Of a stretch of DNA of 64,000 bases, positions 50,024-60,225 are shown piece after piece (position 1 is the stretch's first letter; each line of letters starts with the position of its first letter). The position numbers and the translations under genes are program-made. Source of the stretch: an uncultured Butyricicoccus sp. (GTDB lineage Bacteria; Bacillota; Clostridia; Oscillospirales; Butyricicoccaceae); contig CAKTAV010000003.1 of the NCBI GenBank assembly GCA_934532985.1, positions 178,750-242,749 on the forward strand, read 5' to 3'. Under the pieces are notes generated by a model, which did no database searches, was not told where the DNA came from, and was given only the letters and a program-made list of their open reading frames with translations.

Positions 50024-52378
50024 TTACATCACCCCGACAGCGAGCAGTGCGAGACGGACAAGAAACGCACAGATCCATGCGATGACGCACTGTCCGATGA
50101 CGACATAGGTTGCCCAGCGTCCGCCGAGTTCTCGCTTGACGGATGCGATTGCTGCGACACAGGGAGTGTACAGCAGGCAAAAGATCAGCAGCGGAATGAC
50201 GGCGTTGACCGAAAGAATATGGAGCAGCTCCGAAGTGGATCCGACCAGAACGGTAAGGGTGGAGACGACGCTCTCCTTTGCCATGAAACCGGAGATCAGA
50301 GCGGTAGAAATGCGCCAATCGCCAAAGCCCAGCGGGGCAAAGATCGGAGAGATCGCACTGGCAACGGTGGCTAGAATGCTCTGCTGCGAATCTGTGACAA
50401 TGCTCAGGCGCAGATTGAAGGTCTGGAGGAACCAGATGACAATCGTTGCGAGAAAGATGACGGTAAATGCGCGCTGGAGGAAGTCCTTTGCTTTTTCCCA
50501 CAGTAGCTGTGCGACATTTTTCACGCCCGGCAGACGGTAATTTGGCAGCTCCATGACGAACGGAACCGCCTCGCCGCGGAACAGGGTGCTCTTAAACAGC
50601 AGAGCAAACAGAATGCCGACGAGAATACCGGTAAAATACAATGCAACCATGACCAGACCGCCATGCTTGGGGAAAAAGGCGGCGGTGAAAAAGCCGTAAA
50701 TCGGCAGCTTTGCCGAGCAGCTCATGAACGGCGTCAGCAGAATGGTCATCTTGCGGTCGCGCTCCGAAGGCAGGGTGCGGCTTGCCATGACACCGGGAAC
50801 CGTACAGCCAAAGCCGACGAGCATCGGGACGATGCTGCGGCCGGACAGGCCGATTTTGCGCAGCAGCTTATCCATGACAAACGCGACGCGCGCCATGTAG
50901 CCGGTGTCCTCCAGCAGCGACAGGAAAAAGAACAGCGTGACGATGATCGGAAGGAAGCTGAGGACGCTGCCGACGCCGGTAAATACGCCGTCGATCACCA
51001 GAGAGTGGACGACGGGGTTGACGTTCCATGTGGTGAAGGCATTGTCCACCAGTGTGGTCAAATGGTCAATGCCGAGCTCTAGAAGTCCTTGGAGCCACGC
51101 GCCGATGACATTAAAGGTCAGCCAAAAGACCAGCGCCATGATGCCCACAAAAGCGGGGATAGCGGTGAATTTGCCGGTAAGCACTTGGTCAATGCGCTGA
51201 CTGCGCAGGTGCTCGCGGCTGGCCTGCGGCTTGACGACAGTCTGCGCGACGAGCTTTTGAATAAAAGTAAAGCGCATGTCGGCGATAGCAGCCGAGCGGT
51301 CGAGTCCGCACTCCTGCTCCATCTGGGAGATGATATGCTCCAGAGCCTCTTTTTCGTTTTTATCTAAGTGAAGCGCCTCGTTGATTCGCTCGTCGCCTTC
51401 TACAATTTTGGTTGCGGCGAAGCGGAGTGGAATACCAGCAGACTCGGCGTGGTCCTCAATCAAATGCATGATGCCGTGCAGACAGCGGTGTACGGCGCCT
51501 CCGTGATCTTTTTCATCACAGAAATCCATTCGGCCGGGGCGTTCCTGATATTTGGCAACATGCAGGGCGTGCTGCACGAGTTCATCAACACCTTCGTTTT
51601 TTGCGGCGGAAATCGGGACAACCGGGATGCCGAGCAGGGACTCCATCTCGTTAATCAGAACCGAGCCGCCGTTGCCATAGACCTCATCCATCATATTGAG
51701 TGCAAGGACCATCGGGATATCCAGCTCCATGAGCTGCATGGTCAAGTAGAGATTTCGCTCAATATTGGTCGCATCGACGATATTGATGATGCCGGTTGGC
51801 TTTTCGTTGATAATGAACTGTCGTGTGACGATTTCCTCACTGCTGTACGGCGACATGGAATAGATGCCGGGCAGGTCGGTAATCTCGGTTTGCGGATACC
51901 CCTTGATGCTGCCGCTTTTGCGGTCAACGGTGACGCCGGGGAAGTTTCCGACGTGTTGGTTAGACCCGGTTAATTGATTGAACAGCGTTGTTTTGCCGCA
52001 GTTCTGGTTGCCGGCGAGCGCAAATGTCAGTGTGGTGCCCTCCGGAAGAGGATGCTCGCCCTGTTTGACATGATAGCGGCCCCCCTCGCCCAGACCGGGA
52101 TGCTCCGTGTCTGCCATACGGTTAGGTTGCGGCGCTTTGGCTTGGGGGTGAGAGGGGATTGGCTGGATATCAATCTGATCCGCATCGGCGAGTCGCAGCG
52201 TTAGCTCATAGCCGTGGATGCGAAGCTCCATGGGATCACCCAACGGGGCGAATTTCACGAGCGTGACCTCTGCATTCGGGATAAGACCCATGTCGAGAAA
52301 ATGCTGGCGAAGGGCGCCCTCTCCGCCGACGGAAAGGATACGGGCGGACTGCCCGATTTCTAGCTGTCGTAGAGTCAT
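50024..52378 (-). CDS. feoB: Ferrous iron transporter B with fused FeoA domain
   Basis: A 784-residue protein. Residues 1-75 are a FeoA (SH3-like) domain (LRQLEIGQSARILSVGGEG, HFLDMGLIPNAEVTLV). A linker leads to the G domain (about 115-280): GNQNCGKTTLFNQLTG (G1), DLPGIYSMSPYS (G3) and LNMMDE (G4). The C-terminal half is the Gate/pore with about ten TM segments, including VGFGCTVPGVMASRTL with the conserved Cys and a second FCLLYTPCVAAIAS gate motif. It takes up Fe(II) and is downstream of a MarR-type regulator gene. Confidence 0.95.
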   Translation of the reverse strand: MTLRQLEIGQSARILSVGGEGALRQHFLDMGLIPNAEVTLVKFAPLGDPMELRIHGYELTLRLADADQIDIQPIPSHPQAKAPQPNRMADTEHPGLGEGGRYHVKQGEHPLPEGTTLTFALAGNQNCGKTTLFNQLTGSNQHVGNFPGVTVDRKSGSIKGYPQTEITDLPGIYSMSPYSSEEIVTRQFIINEKPTGIINIVDATNIERNLYLTMQLMELDIPMVLALNMMDEVYGNGGSVLINEMESLLGIPVVPISAAKNEGVDELVQHALHVAKYQERPGRMDFCDEKDHGGAVHRCLHGIMHLIEDHAESAGIPLRFAATKIVEGDERINEALHLDKNEKEALEHIISQMEQECGLDRSAAIADMRFTFIQKLVAQTVVKPQASREHLRSQRIDQVLTGKFTAIPAFVGIMALVFWLTFNVIGAWLQGLLELGIDHLTTLVDNAFTTWNVNPVVHSLVIDGVFTGVGSVLSFLPIIVTLFFFLSLLEDTGYMARVAFVMDKLLRKIGLSGRSIVPMLVGFGCTVPGVMASRTLPSERDRKMTILLTPFMSCSAKLPIYGFFTAAFFPKHGGLVMVALYFTGILVGILFALLFKSTLFRGEAVPFVMELPNYRLPGVKNVAQLLWEKAKDFLQRAFTVIFLATIVIWFLQTFNLRLSIVTDSQQSILATVASAISPIFAPLGFGDWRISTALISGFMAKESVVSTLTVLVGSTSELLHILSVNAVIPLLIFCLLYTPCVAAIASVKRELGGRWATYVVIGQCVIAWICAFLVRLALLAVGVM

Positions 52379-52470
52379 ATGTAAAAAATCCTTTCGGTAA
52401 AATGTTCGCGTAAAATGTTCGGATAGAAGGTAAAACTGTAAAAGAAAACGGCGAAATACGCCGAGATCTT

Positions 52471-52893
52471 TTATTTTTTCTGTGCAATCTGAATTGCCTT
52501 GCGGATCAGACGGAGAAACTCCGTCGCGTCCGATTCGCCCATCTGCTCCAGAAGCTGCTGATGATCCAGCAATGTCTGCTGATACAGTGGCTGGATGTAG
52601 TGCGTTCCGGCTTCCGTCAGATAGACGAGAACCTTGCGGCGGTCGTCACGGGAAGAGAGGCGGGTAACATACTTCTTTTTTTCCAGTGCTTTCAAAATGT
52701 TAGCCATGCGTCCGCTGGTCAGGCGCAGAGCATGCGAAAGCTCCCCTGACAGCGCGGGCTCCTGCTTTTTAAATAGATAGGTCAATACGCGTTCTTCGCC
52801 CTGCGTATCCGACCGAAAGATTTCTTCCAAAAGCTCTTTGGAATAGAGAAAATGTAGCTCCGACAATTCAGCTGCCTGTCGTTCACAACTCAC
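52471..52893 (-). CDS. MarR-family transcriptional regulator
   Basis: A 140-residue winged-helix protein: LSGELSHALRLTSGRMANILKALEKKKYVTRL and RDDRRKVLVYLTEAG (wing). The GTG start has AGGAGG seven bases upstream. It is first in the feo operon, about 90 bases before feoB, and two direct repeats overlap its promoter, which suggests autoregulation and control of iron uptake. Confidence 0.88.
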   Translation of the reverse strand: MSCERQAAELSELHFLYSKELLEEIFRSDTQGEERVLTYLFKKQEPALSGELSHALRLTSGRMANILKALEKKKYVTRLSSRDDRRKVLVYLTEAGTHYIQPLYQQTLLDHQQLLEQMGESDATEFLRLIRKAIQIAQKK

Positions 52894-52918
52894 AGCGTTT
52901 CCTCCTGATTCTGCGCGA

Positions 52919-52978
52919 AAAGTAAGTATAAGCTAATGTACTGAAAGTAAGTATAAGCTAATTGCTTGCGGTTGTCAA
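52919..52978 (-). promoter_or_regulatory. Promoter of the marR-feo operon with two direct-repeat operators
   Basis: Minus-strand TTGACA (52973-52978), 17 bases, TATACT (52950-52955). A 19-base sequence, AAAGTAAGTATAAGCTAAT on the plus strand, occurs twice at 52919-52937 and 52944-52962, 25 bases apart. One copy overlaps the -10 and the other the initial transcribed region, as for a repressor. Each half resembles TTAG-n5-CTTA, close to a MarR-type palindrome. Confidence 0.75.
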
Positions 52979-53010
52979 CTGCTACTGGAAGAATTATGCG
53001 CACAAGGACG

Positions 53011-53050
53011 AAAAAACGCACACTGCTGCGTGAAATGTTCAACAGTGTGC
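53011..53050 (-). terminator. Terminator of the MFS transporter gene
   Basis: GCACACTG (53018-53025) pairs with CAGTGTGC (53043-53050), followed on the minus strand by GTTTTTT. Confidence 0.8.
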
Positions 53051-53066
53051 ATGTAGTAAGGTATGG

Positions 53067-54389
53067 TTAAATGTTATGGCGATATCGTCCCCAGCGGCGC
53101 GAACCGAGCAGAGCGGTAATCAGAGCAAAGAGAGAAAATGCCAGCCAGACCAGAACAGCGGCGCTCCAGCCGAAATGGTCGGCGACAATGCCGATGCCGT
53201 AGCTGGACAGGGCGGAACCGATATAGGCCGAGCAGTTGAGCACACCGGTGATGGACGAGGAGCGCCCAATGGCACCGAAATGTACGGGCATCAGATTGAT
53301 AATCATGATGTTGGAGCCGACCATACAGGTACTGGCGATAGTCATCATAACCAGCGAAAGAATTGCATTGGTATCGCAGACGAAATACAAAACGGTGAGC
53401 GACAGAATCGTAAAGACAAAGAAGCCGACCGAGCCGTTCAACTCATTGTGAATATGGTTCTTGGCGATGGCCTTGGTGATAAACACGCCGGTGATGTTGA
53501 GCAGCGGCAGAATGATCGCCAGTGCGACGGAGATCGACGTGCTGAAGTGGAAGTTTTCGGTCATCAGGGATGGAACCCAGGACTGAATACCGTCGCGCAC
53601 CATGCCGTGCGACATCGCGCTGACGACGGCGAAGATGACGCCGGAGACGATCATGATTTGCAGCAGACTGCCGCTTGCCTTTTGCTCCTGCTCGTTGAGG
53701 ACGATGGTCTCAGTCTCGCCGTTTTCCTGTGTCTGGCGCTCGAACCAGCTCATGCGAATCAGCCAGAAGACGGAGGCGATCAGCATGAGGGCAGAGGCGA
53801 CAAAAAAGACGCTACGCCACGTGGAGGTTGCCAGCATAAAGGAGGCAACACAGTAAATGATAACTGTGGCGAGAGGGAAAGTGATGGCGGCATCGCTGCA
53901 CGCCTTTTTTCGATAGCTGGGCGGCATCATTTCCGCAAAAATGCGGGCGACCGGAGACCAGACAAACGACTGAAAGACGCCATTGATTGACCAGAGCACA
54001 AGCATCAGCCCATAGGTGCTGCTCAGTCCCATTAACAGATTGAGCAGGGCGGAGCCGAAAACGCCAATAAAAATCAGCCGCTTCGGGCTGACGTGGTCGC
54101 CGATGATACCGCTGAAAATCTGAAAGATGCCGTATACGCCGCACAGGGCGGTGCCGATGAGTCCGGCCTGCGCCTTGGTCAGACCTTCCTGCAAAATAAT
54201 TTCCGCCATGACGGAGGAATAGCTCAGACGTCCAAATAGGGCGGTGATATAGGTGATGGCGCACAGCAGAAACAGGCGGGAGGCCAGACGTTCCGGACAG
54301 ACACGCCGGGTGATGGGCTGTGACGCCTCATGGGACCCGGACGCAGTTTGGGAAGCATCCGTGTGCGAAAGCGCAGCGGTTTGTGACAT
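53067..54389 (-). CDS. MFS transporter (GlpT/UhpC-like organophosphate type)
   Basis: A 440-residue protein with twelve predicted helices and a long hydrophilic N terminus (about 40 residues). TM1-TM2 region TYITALFGRLSYSSVMAEIIL, FQIFSGIIGDHVSPKRLIFIG (loop 2-3 motif) and QSFVWSPVARIFAEMMPPSYR resemble the organophosphate:phosphate antiporter group. Substrate uncertain. Monocistronic. Confidence 0.85.
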   Translation of the reverse strand: MSQTAALSHTDASQTASGSHEASQPITRRVCPERLASRLFLLCAITYITALFGRLSYSSVMAEIILQEGLTKAQAGLIGTALCGVYGIFQIFSGIIGDHVSPKRLIFIGVFGSALLNLLMGLSSTYGLMLVLWSINGVFQSFVWSPVARIFAEMMPPSYRKKACSDAAITFPLATVIIYCVASFMLATSTWRSVFFVASALMLIASVFWLIRMSWFERQTQENGETETIVLNEQEQKASGSLLQIMIVSGVIFAVVSAMSHGMVRDGIQSWVPSLMTENFHFSTSISVALAIILPLLNITGVFITKAIAKNHIHNELNGSVGFFVFTILSLTVLYFVCDTNAILSLVMMTIASTCMVGSNIMIINLMPVHFGAIGRSSSITGVLNCSAYIGSALSSYGIGIVADHFGWSAAVLVWLAFSLFALITALLGSRRWGRYRHNI

Positions 54390-54809
54390 AATATTAGTTC
54401 CTCACTCGTACAAAAATAAGCTTGCTTGAAAAGCACATCTAGTGTACTGCGAATGGCTGTAACTGTCAATTTGCAAAGATACTATAATTGAATCGCATTT
54501 TTTCGCGGTTTCGTACATGATTTTTATAAACCCCGGAAAAGCGGTTTGGGCGCAGTGGTGAAAAAAGCTGCAAAAATGAGGCGTTTTTTAACGAAGAATC
54601 AAGCGGATCGCTCTGCGGAAAATCCGCGCAAACCCATTGAAGTATACACGAATCTGTCGTATAATAAGTCACGTATATGGAATGATACCGTGTGCAATCG
54701 CGGCAGCGAAGCGGCACGGAAAATGGTCGGTGTGCAAGCCGACGGACCATTTACTGCAAAGACAGAATATATTTGAAATCACCAACATGGAAGGGAGATT
54801 CACATAATT
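54390..54809. other. Intergenic region between MFS and hydratase genes with promoter and leader hairpin
   Basis: Plus-strand promoter TTGAAG (54637-54642), 17 bases, TATAAT (54660-54665) precedes the hydratase gene by 145 bases. The leader contains AAATGGTC (54721-54728) paired with GACCATTT (54744-54751), without a T tract. Nothing coding is seen. Confidence 0.6.
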
Positions 54810-57101
54810 ATGGTCAAACTGTTTGACGGCGGCGCCTATCTGGTAGGCGGAAAAGAAATTGTGGCCGAACAGGATGCGGCAAAGGTAGAAAAGCTGACCG
54901 GTCATGCTGCAAATAAGGAGGAAGCAAAGAAGGGGACGATTGCGTACTCGATTCTCTCCTCGCACAACACCTCTGACAGCATGGACAAGCTGAAGATTAA
55001 GTTTGACGCGATGACGTCGCACGATATCACGTTTGTCGGCATTGTTCAGACGGCGAAGGCGTCCGGTATGGAGCGTTTCCCGCTGCCGTATGTCCTGACC
55101 AACTGTCACAACTCGCTATGTGCAGTAGGGGGCACAATCAATGAGGACGACCATGTATTCGGCCTTTCCGCGGCAAAGAAGTATGGCGGCATCTATGTTC
55201 CGCCGCATCTGGCCGTCATTCATCAGTACATGCGCGAGAAGATGGCGGGCTGCGGCAAGATGATCCTCGGCTCGGACAGCCACACGCGCTATGGCGCGCT
55301 GGGCACGATGGCAATCGGCGAAGGCGGCGGCGAGCTGGTAAAGCAGCTGCTGTGTGATACGTATGACATTGCATATCCGGGTGTGGTTGCAATTTATCTG
55401 GACGGCAAGCCGAATCCGGGCGTTGGTCCGCAGGATATTGCGCTGGCGATTATCGGTGCGGTATTCCAGTGCGGCTATGTAAAGAATAAGGTAATGGAGT
55501 TTGTCGGCCCTGGCATTGCGTCTATGACGACGGACTACCGCAACGGCGTGGACGTCATGACGACCGAGACCACCTGCCTCAGCTCGATCTGGTGCACGGA
55601 TGACGACACCAAATCCTACCTGACCATGCACGGTCGCGGCGAGGACTATAAACCGCTGGCTCCGGCAGAGGTTGCGTACTATGACGGCGTGGTCTATGTT
55701 GATCTGAGCACGGTAAAGCCGATGATCGCTCTGCCGTTCCATCCGAGCAACACGTATGAAATTGACGAGCTGAATGCCAACCTGGGCGATATCCTCCGCA
55801 AGGTCGAGGTGGACGCACAGCGTCTGATCGGCGGCAACAAGGAAATCAACTTCAGCCTGACGGATAAGATTGTCAACGGCAAGCTTCAGGTGCAGCAGGG
55901 TATTATCGCGGGCTGTGCCGGCGGCGGCTACACCAATGTCATGGAGGCGGCGCACATCCTGCGCGGCGCAAACTGCGGCAACGGCGAGTTTACGCTGGAC
56001 GTTTATCCATCCTCACAGCCGGTGTTTATGGACCTGATGAAGAAGGGCGCGCTGTCTGACCTGATGGCAGCCGGTGCGGTCATTAAGACGGCGTTCTGCG
56101 GTCCGTGCTTCGGCGCAGGCGATACGCCGGCGAATAACGCGCTGAGCATTCGTCACACGACGAGAAACTTCCCGAACCGCGAAGGCTCGAAGCCGGGCAA
56201 CGGACAGATGTCGTCGGTAGCACTGATGGATGCGCGCTCGATTGCGGCATCGGCGAAGAACGGCGGTATCTTGACCTCGGCAACCGATGTCATCGACGAC
56301 TATGTGGTTCCTGAGTACGAGTTTGACAACTCCTCCTATGAGACACGTGTTTATCAGGGATATAACGCACCGGTGGAGGGTGCAGAGCTGGTATACGGTC
56401 CGAACATCAAGGACTGGCCGGAGATGAGCCCGCTGACGGACAACATCCTGCTCAAGGTTTGCTCCAAGATTATGGACGACGTTACGACGACGGACGAGCT
56501 GATTCCGTCGGGCGAGACCTCTTCCTTCCGTTCCAATCCGCTGGGCCTGGCAGAGTTCACGCTGTCCCGCCGCGATCCGGAATACGTTGGCCGCTCGAAG
56601 GCAGTGGACAAGCTGGAGAAGGCGCGCGTCGCCGGAAACGATCCGGCTGCGCTGGCGCCGGAGCTGACCGGAGTTTATGAGAAGATTCGCGCACTGGATG
56701 CGTCTTTTGTTCCGGAGCAGACGGAAATCGGCAGCATGATCTACTGCGTCAAGCCGGGCGACGGCTCGGCACGTGAGCAGGCGGCAAGCTGCCAGCGCGT
56801 CATCGGTGGTCTGGCAAACATCTGCCGTGAGTACGCGACCAAGCGTTACCGCTCTAACGTCATGAACTGGGGCATGCTTCCGTTTCAGATGAAGGAAGAG
56901 CCGGACTTTGAGGTCGGCGATTACATCTATGTTCCGAATGTCAAGGCGGCGATGGACGGCGACATGCAGAACATCAAGGCGTATGTTCTGAGCGACACGG
57001 TTCGCGAGATATCGCTGTACATTGCGGATATGACGCCGGATGAGAAGAAGATTGTCAAGGCGGGCTGCCTGATTAACTATAATCGCAACCGTCAGAGATA
57101 A
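54810..57101 (+). CDS. Aconitase-family hydratase (YbhJ-like)
   Basis: A 763-residue protein of the aconitase superfamily. [28 protein letters not shown] holds a conserved substrate/active-site segment. [10 protein letters not shown] and [11 protein letters not shown] contain Cys in positions that may hold the [4Fe-4S] cluster, and NFPNREG is the usual NxxNRxG signature. The order resembles the uncharacterised YbhJ group rather than AcnA/AcnB. The exact hydroxy-acid substrate is unknown. Monocistronic with its own promoter and terminator. Confidence 0.87.
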   Translation: MVKLFDGGAYLVGGKEIVAEQDAAKVEKLTGHAANKEEAKKGTIAYSILSSHNTSDSMDKLKIKFDAMTSHDITFVGIVQTAKASGMERFPLPYVLTNCHNSLCAVGGTINEDDHVFGLSAAKKYGGIYVPPHLAVIHQYMREKMAGCGKMILGSDSHTRYGALGTMAIGEGGGELVKQLLCDTYDIAYPGVVAIYLDGKPNPGVGPQDIALAIIGAVFQCGYVKNKVMEFVGPGIASMTTDYRNGVDVMTTETTCLSSIWCTDDDTKSYLTMHGRGEDYKPLAPAEVAYYDGVVYVDLSTVKPMIALPFHPSNTYEIDELNANLGDILRKVEVDAQRLIGGNKEINFSLTDKIVNGKLQVQQGIIAGCAGGGYTNVMEAAHILRGANCGNGEFTLDVYPSSQPVFMDLMKKGALSDLMAAGAVIKTAFCGPCFGAGDTPANNALSIRHTTRNFPNREGSKPGNGQMSSVALMDARSIAASAKNGGILTSATDVIDDYVVPEYEFDNSSYETRVYQGYNAPVEGAELVYGPNIKDWPEMSPLTDNILLKVCSKIMDDVTTTDELIPSGETSSFRSNPLGLAEFTLSRRDPEYVGRSKAVDKLEKARVAGNDPAALAPELTGVYEKIRALDASFVPEQTEIGSMIYCVKPGDGSAREQAASCQRVIGGLANICREYATKRYRSNVMNWGMLPFQMKEEPDFEVGDYIYVPNVKAAMDGDMQNIKAYVLSDTVREISLYIADMTPDEKKIVKAGCLINYNRNRQR

Positions 57102-57118
57102 GTAATTTGGATGATTGA

Positions 57119-57158
57119 GGGTCTGTTGCATGGCATATATTGCAACAGACCCGTTTTT
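57119..57158 (+). terminator. Terminator of the hydratase gene
   Basis: GGGTCTGTTGCA (57119-57130) pairs with TGCAACAGACCC (57141-57152), followed by GTTTTT. Confidence 0.9.
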
Positions 57159-57159
57159 C

Positions 57160-57880
57160 CGGTCTGTTTGATAGTTGGCTTTGGCATAGTTGTTAGTGAG
57201 AGAAGTTCATTTTCTTTGTTGGACAAAGAAAACGAACCAAAAGAAAGCCAGCAGGGAACGGCCGCGTTCCCTGCACCCTTCCGAGCTGCCTGTAGGGTCA
57301 GCTGGTTTATTATCTTGCAACCGTTACATAAGGGATAATCTTCATAGATGGCCTAGCGTACCGACCCTAGCAAATCTGGCCGTTCGCTTTGCTCACTCAA
57401 AAGATTTGCAGAGGGTATTTACCGTGCGCATAGTGGGTAAGACCGAAACTGGTAGCCGTCTATCCTCTGAGTGAAAGTTTGCACCAAAGGCGCCCCCCCC
57501 TTTTTTTTGATGCAAGGGACTGCGCCATGCCGGTGGCATGTGAGCATAGCGAAAACAGGATGAATTTGCGAAGCAAATTCTGAGGGGATTATAATCTACA
57601 AGTTCTATCTTATTTTCTGTCCACGCTCAGAATAAATCTTACCATTTTTCAAATTCCAAACCAGCAAAGCGTTTGGAATTTGAGGAGCGAGGCAATGGAG
57701 CGGTCGAGCTGTGCCGATACTTCGGCACAGGGAGATAGTGTAATTCGCCGACGCGACGTCGCAGCGACGGACTTGACAGCGACGAAGATTCGCTGTAGAT
57801 TACATAATGATGTTTCTCGGAAAAAGCCTGATCTCTGGGAGACGACAAGCAACAACAAAACGAATGAGTAGAAAAGGATT
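57160..57880. repeat. Non-coding stretch made of probable dispersed repeat elements
   Basis: No gene is seen. The first part has hairpins TTTTCTTTGT/ACAAAGAAAA near 57210, and GCAGGGAACG/CGTTCCCTGC at 57251-57274, ending in a C(8)T(8) run at about 57493-57508. The second part has CAAATTCCAAA/TTTGGAATTTG (57650-57682) and CTGTGCCGA/TCGGCACAG (57709-57730). Such hairpin-rich blocks recur between genes in gut Clostridia, as I remember them; only one copy of each is here, so mobility cannot be judged. Confidence 0.5.
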
Positions 57881-57888
57881 TTGCAAAT

Positions 57889-59256
57889 ATGGCACGAAAA
57901 AAGAGTTATGCAAGGGATCTGACGCAGGGACCGATTTTGCGGCAGATGCTTGCATTTGTATTTCCGATTATGCTGTCGGGTGTACTTCAGATTCTGTTTA
58001 ACACGGCGGACACGATTGTAGTCGGTCGATTTGCGGGCAATGAGGCACTGGCGGCGGTTGGTTCCAATACCTCGCTGATTACGCTGATGACCAACCTGTT
58101 TATCGGTCTGTCGATTGGCGCGAACATTATTTGTGCGCGGTATATCGGCGCAAAGGAGCCGGATAAGGTACACGATACGGTACATACGGCGGTGCTGGTC
58201 AGCATTTTGAGCGGCCTGTTCCTAGCGGTTGTCGGCATTATCGGTGCGCGGCAGTTCTTGATTTGGATGTCGGTTCCGGACGATGTCATTGACCTCTCCG
58301 TGGTTTATCTGCGCATCTACTTCCTCGGTATGCCGGCAATGATGGTGTATAACTTCGGTTCGGCGCTGCTGCGCTCGATCGGTGATACCACGCGAACGCT
58401 GTATTATCTGGTAGCGGCGGGTATTGTCAATGTGGTACTCAACTTGATTTTGGTCATTCCACTGCAAATGAGCGTAGCGGGCGTCGCCATTGCGACGGCG
58501 GTTTCGCAGTGTATTTCGGGCGTGCTGGTTGTCCGCTGCCTGATGCACGAGGAGAGCGCTATTCACCTGAACCTACGCGAGATGCGTGTGTATCCGGCGC
58601 GACTGAAGGAAATTCTGATGATTGGTCTGCCGGCGAGTGTGCAGGGCTGTGTGTTCTCGTTTGCGAACATCGCGATTCAGGCTTCCATCAACACCTTTGG
58701 CAGTGTGCTGCTGGCTGGCAACTCCGCCGCAGCCAGTGTAGAGGGCTTTATTTATCTGCCGATTAATGCGTTTTATCAGGCGGTTATGCCGTTTATCAGT
58801 CAGAACTTGGGCGCGAAACAGTATCATCGACTCAACCGCGTGTTCTGGTCGGCGGCGCTGTCTGTCTTTGTGGTCGGCGAGGTTCTGGGATTGGGAAGCA
58901 TTCTGTTGTCCAAGCCGCTGCTGAGCATCTTTACGACGGATCCGGCGGTTATCGCGGCGGGTCAGATTCGCTTTAACTCGTACTTTGCGATTTATGGATT
59001 GTTCGGACTGATGGAAGTGCTGGTGGGTTCGATTCGAGGACTTGGCTATTCAACGCTCCCAACAATTATCTACGTCGGCGGCATCTGCGGCGTTCGTTTG
59101 GGGTGGCTGGCGACGGTATTCCAAATGGAACAGTATCATACCATTCAGACGGTATTCTATGCATTCCCGGTTTCGTGGTTTGTCACGATTCCGATTTTGG
59201 CGGTTTGCTATGCGTATGCGTACCGAAATACAAAGAAAAAAGCCGGAATCATGTGA
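57889..59256 (+). CDS. MATE family efflux transporter
   Basis: A 455-residue membrane protein with twelve helices. ILRQMLAFVFPIMLSGVLQILFNTADTIVVGRFAG and AAVGSNTSLITLMTNLFIGLSIGANI are typical of Clostridial MATE proteins. It exports cationic drugs or metabolites in exchange for sodium or protons. Start at ATG 57889 behind AAAAGGA. Confidence 0.92.
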   Translation: MARKKSYARDLTQGPILRQMLAFVFPIMLSGVLQILFNTADTIVVGRFAGNEALAAVGSNTSLITLMTNLFIGLSIGANIICARYIGAKEPDKVHDTVHTAVLVSILSGLFLAVVGIIGARQFLIWMSVPDDVIDLSVVYLRIYFLGMPAMMVYNFGSALLRSIGDTTRTLYYLVAAGIVNVVLNLILVIPLQMSVAGVAIATAVSQCISGVLVVRCLMHEESAIHLNLREMRVYPARLKEILMIGLPASVQGCVFSFANIAIQASINTFGSVLLAGNSAAASVEGFIYLPINAFYQAVMPFISQNLGAKQYHRLNRVFWSAALSVFVVGEVLGLGSILLSKPLLSIFTTDPAVIAAGQIRFNSYFAIYGLFGLMEVLVGSIRGLGYSTLPTIIYVGGICGVRLGWLATVFQMEQYHTIQTVFYAFPVSWFVTIPILAVCYAYAYRNTKKKAGIM

Positions 59257-59272
59257 TCGGCTTGCAAAGAAA

Positions 59273-59316
59273 GACGACGCAGCGGTTGGAGAGAAGCCCC
59301 CTCGGCTGCGTCGTTG
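59273..59316. terminator. Bidirectional terminator between MATE and AlkD-like genes
   Basis: ACGACGCAGC (59274-59283) pairs with GCTGCGTCGT (59305-59314), with T-rich flanks on both strands. Confidence 0.8.
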
Positions 59317-59345
59317 TTATGTATGAGAAAAACGGGGGGTTATTT

Positions 59346-60032
59346 TCAGCGCAATGTGCGCAAATACTGCTTGGTTTCCGGCGAAATACGGTAGCTTTCC
59401 ACCGCTTTTTGAATGGTTTTATTGTGCACCCATTGCGGAAGACGGCGCTGGGTTGGGTAGGGAATGGCGGCGGTATATTGCTTGGCGAGAGCGGTAGCAA
59501 AATACCACGCGATCATCATATTGACATAGTATTCGTCAGAGCGAATGGAGGCGACGACCGCGAGATGCTCCGGTTGAAAGTGCTCGTCGAGATAATGGCG
59601 CAAAAGCGTTCCGATGCCATATCGAATTGTATAGGTATGCGCCGAGTGAATCCATGTGAGAACCTGCGGATACAGCTCCTGCGTATGGGAGCGCAGGACA
59701 CGGGGCGACATGGCATCACAGGTAGCCCAATTGTCCACAAAGGGAAGAAAGGCGTTTAACTCATCGATTACCTGTGCGTAATCTCTATGCGGTTCGATGA
59801 GAAAGGCGTGAAGATTGTTTTCCTCATAATAGGTATGCGGCAGGGTGTGCAGAAAGACTTCTGCATCCGGCGTCTTGCTGAGCTGTTTGGCATAGCGGCG
59901 CAGCTGCGGCGTGCGCACACCGATAATGGTATTAGGAGAGATTGTGGGAAGCAGGCGGGAGTGAAATGCGCGATAGTCGAGATCACACATGGAAAACAGC
60001 TCCTGCTGAATACGGGAGATAGAATTTGACAT
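59346..60032 (-). CDS. DNA alkylation repair protein (AlkD-like HEAT-repeat)
   Basis: A 228-residue all-helical protein. IGVRTPQLRRYAKQL, VDNWATCDAMSPRVLRSH (the Trp-Asp region of AlkD-like proteins), TIRYGIGTLLRHYLDE and YYVNMMIAWYFATALAKQY fit the family. AlkD-like enzymes remove bulky or cationic alkylated purines, but many members are uncharacterised. ATG 60032 is chosen over GTG 60041, which lies too close to the AGAAGGG site. Confidence 0.85.
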   Translation of the reverse strand: MSNSISRIQQELFSMCDLDYRAFHSRLLPTISPNTIIGVRTPQLRRYAKQLSKTPDAEVFLHTLPHTYYEENNLHAFLIEPHRDYAQVIDELNAFLPFVDNWATCDAMSPRVLRSHTQELYPQVLTWIHSAHTYTIRYGIGTLLRHYLDEHFQPEHLAVVASIRSDEYYVNMMIAWYFATALAKQYTAAIPYPTQRRLPQWVHNKTIQKAVESYRISPETKQYLRTLR

Positions 60033-60225
60033 AGCGGACACATCCCTTCTGCGGGTATTGTAGCATGTTCAACGCGAAAAGGAAAGCGCACGAAATCCGC
60101 TTCTTTGCTAGACAGGGAGGGGGGGCACATGGTACAATCATATGGAGAAATAACACAGAGTGAGAGGAAGGCGGCACGAAAGGGCCGCCTCTTCCATGAA
60201 AACCAATGACGACAGGAGATGTAGC

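Noticed and set aside
57190..57474. Possible small protein gene in the non-coding stretch
   Set aside because: No ribosome site, the frame runs through strong hairpins, and the sequence resembles spurious products of repeat regions. The minus-strand frame at 57639-57848 is rejected for the same reason.
60166..60190. Short GGCGGC/GCCGCC hairpin before the PurF-like gene, considered as a PurR- or guanine-type riboswitch
   Set aside because: Too short, without conserved riboswitch loops or a T tract; probably an incidental leader hairpin.
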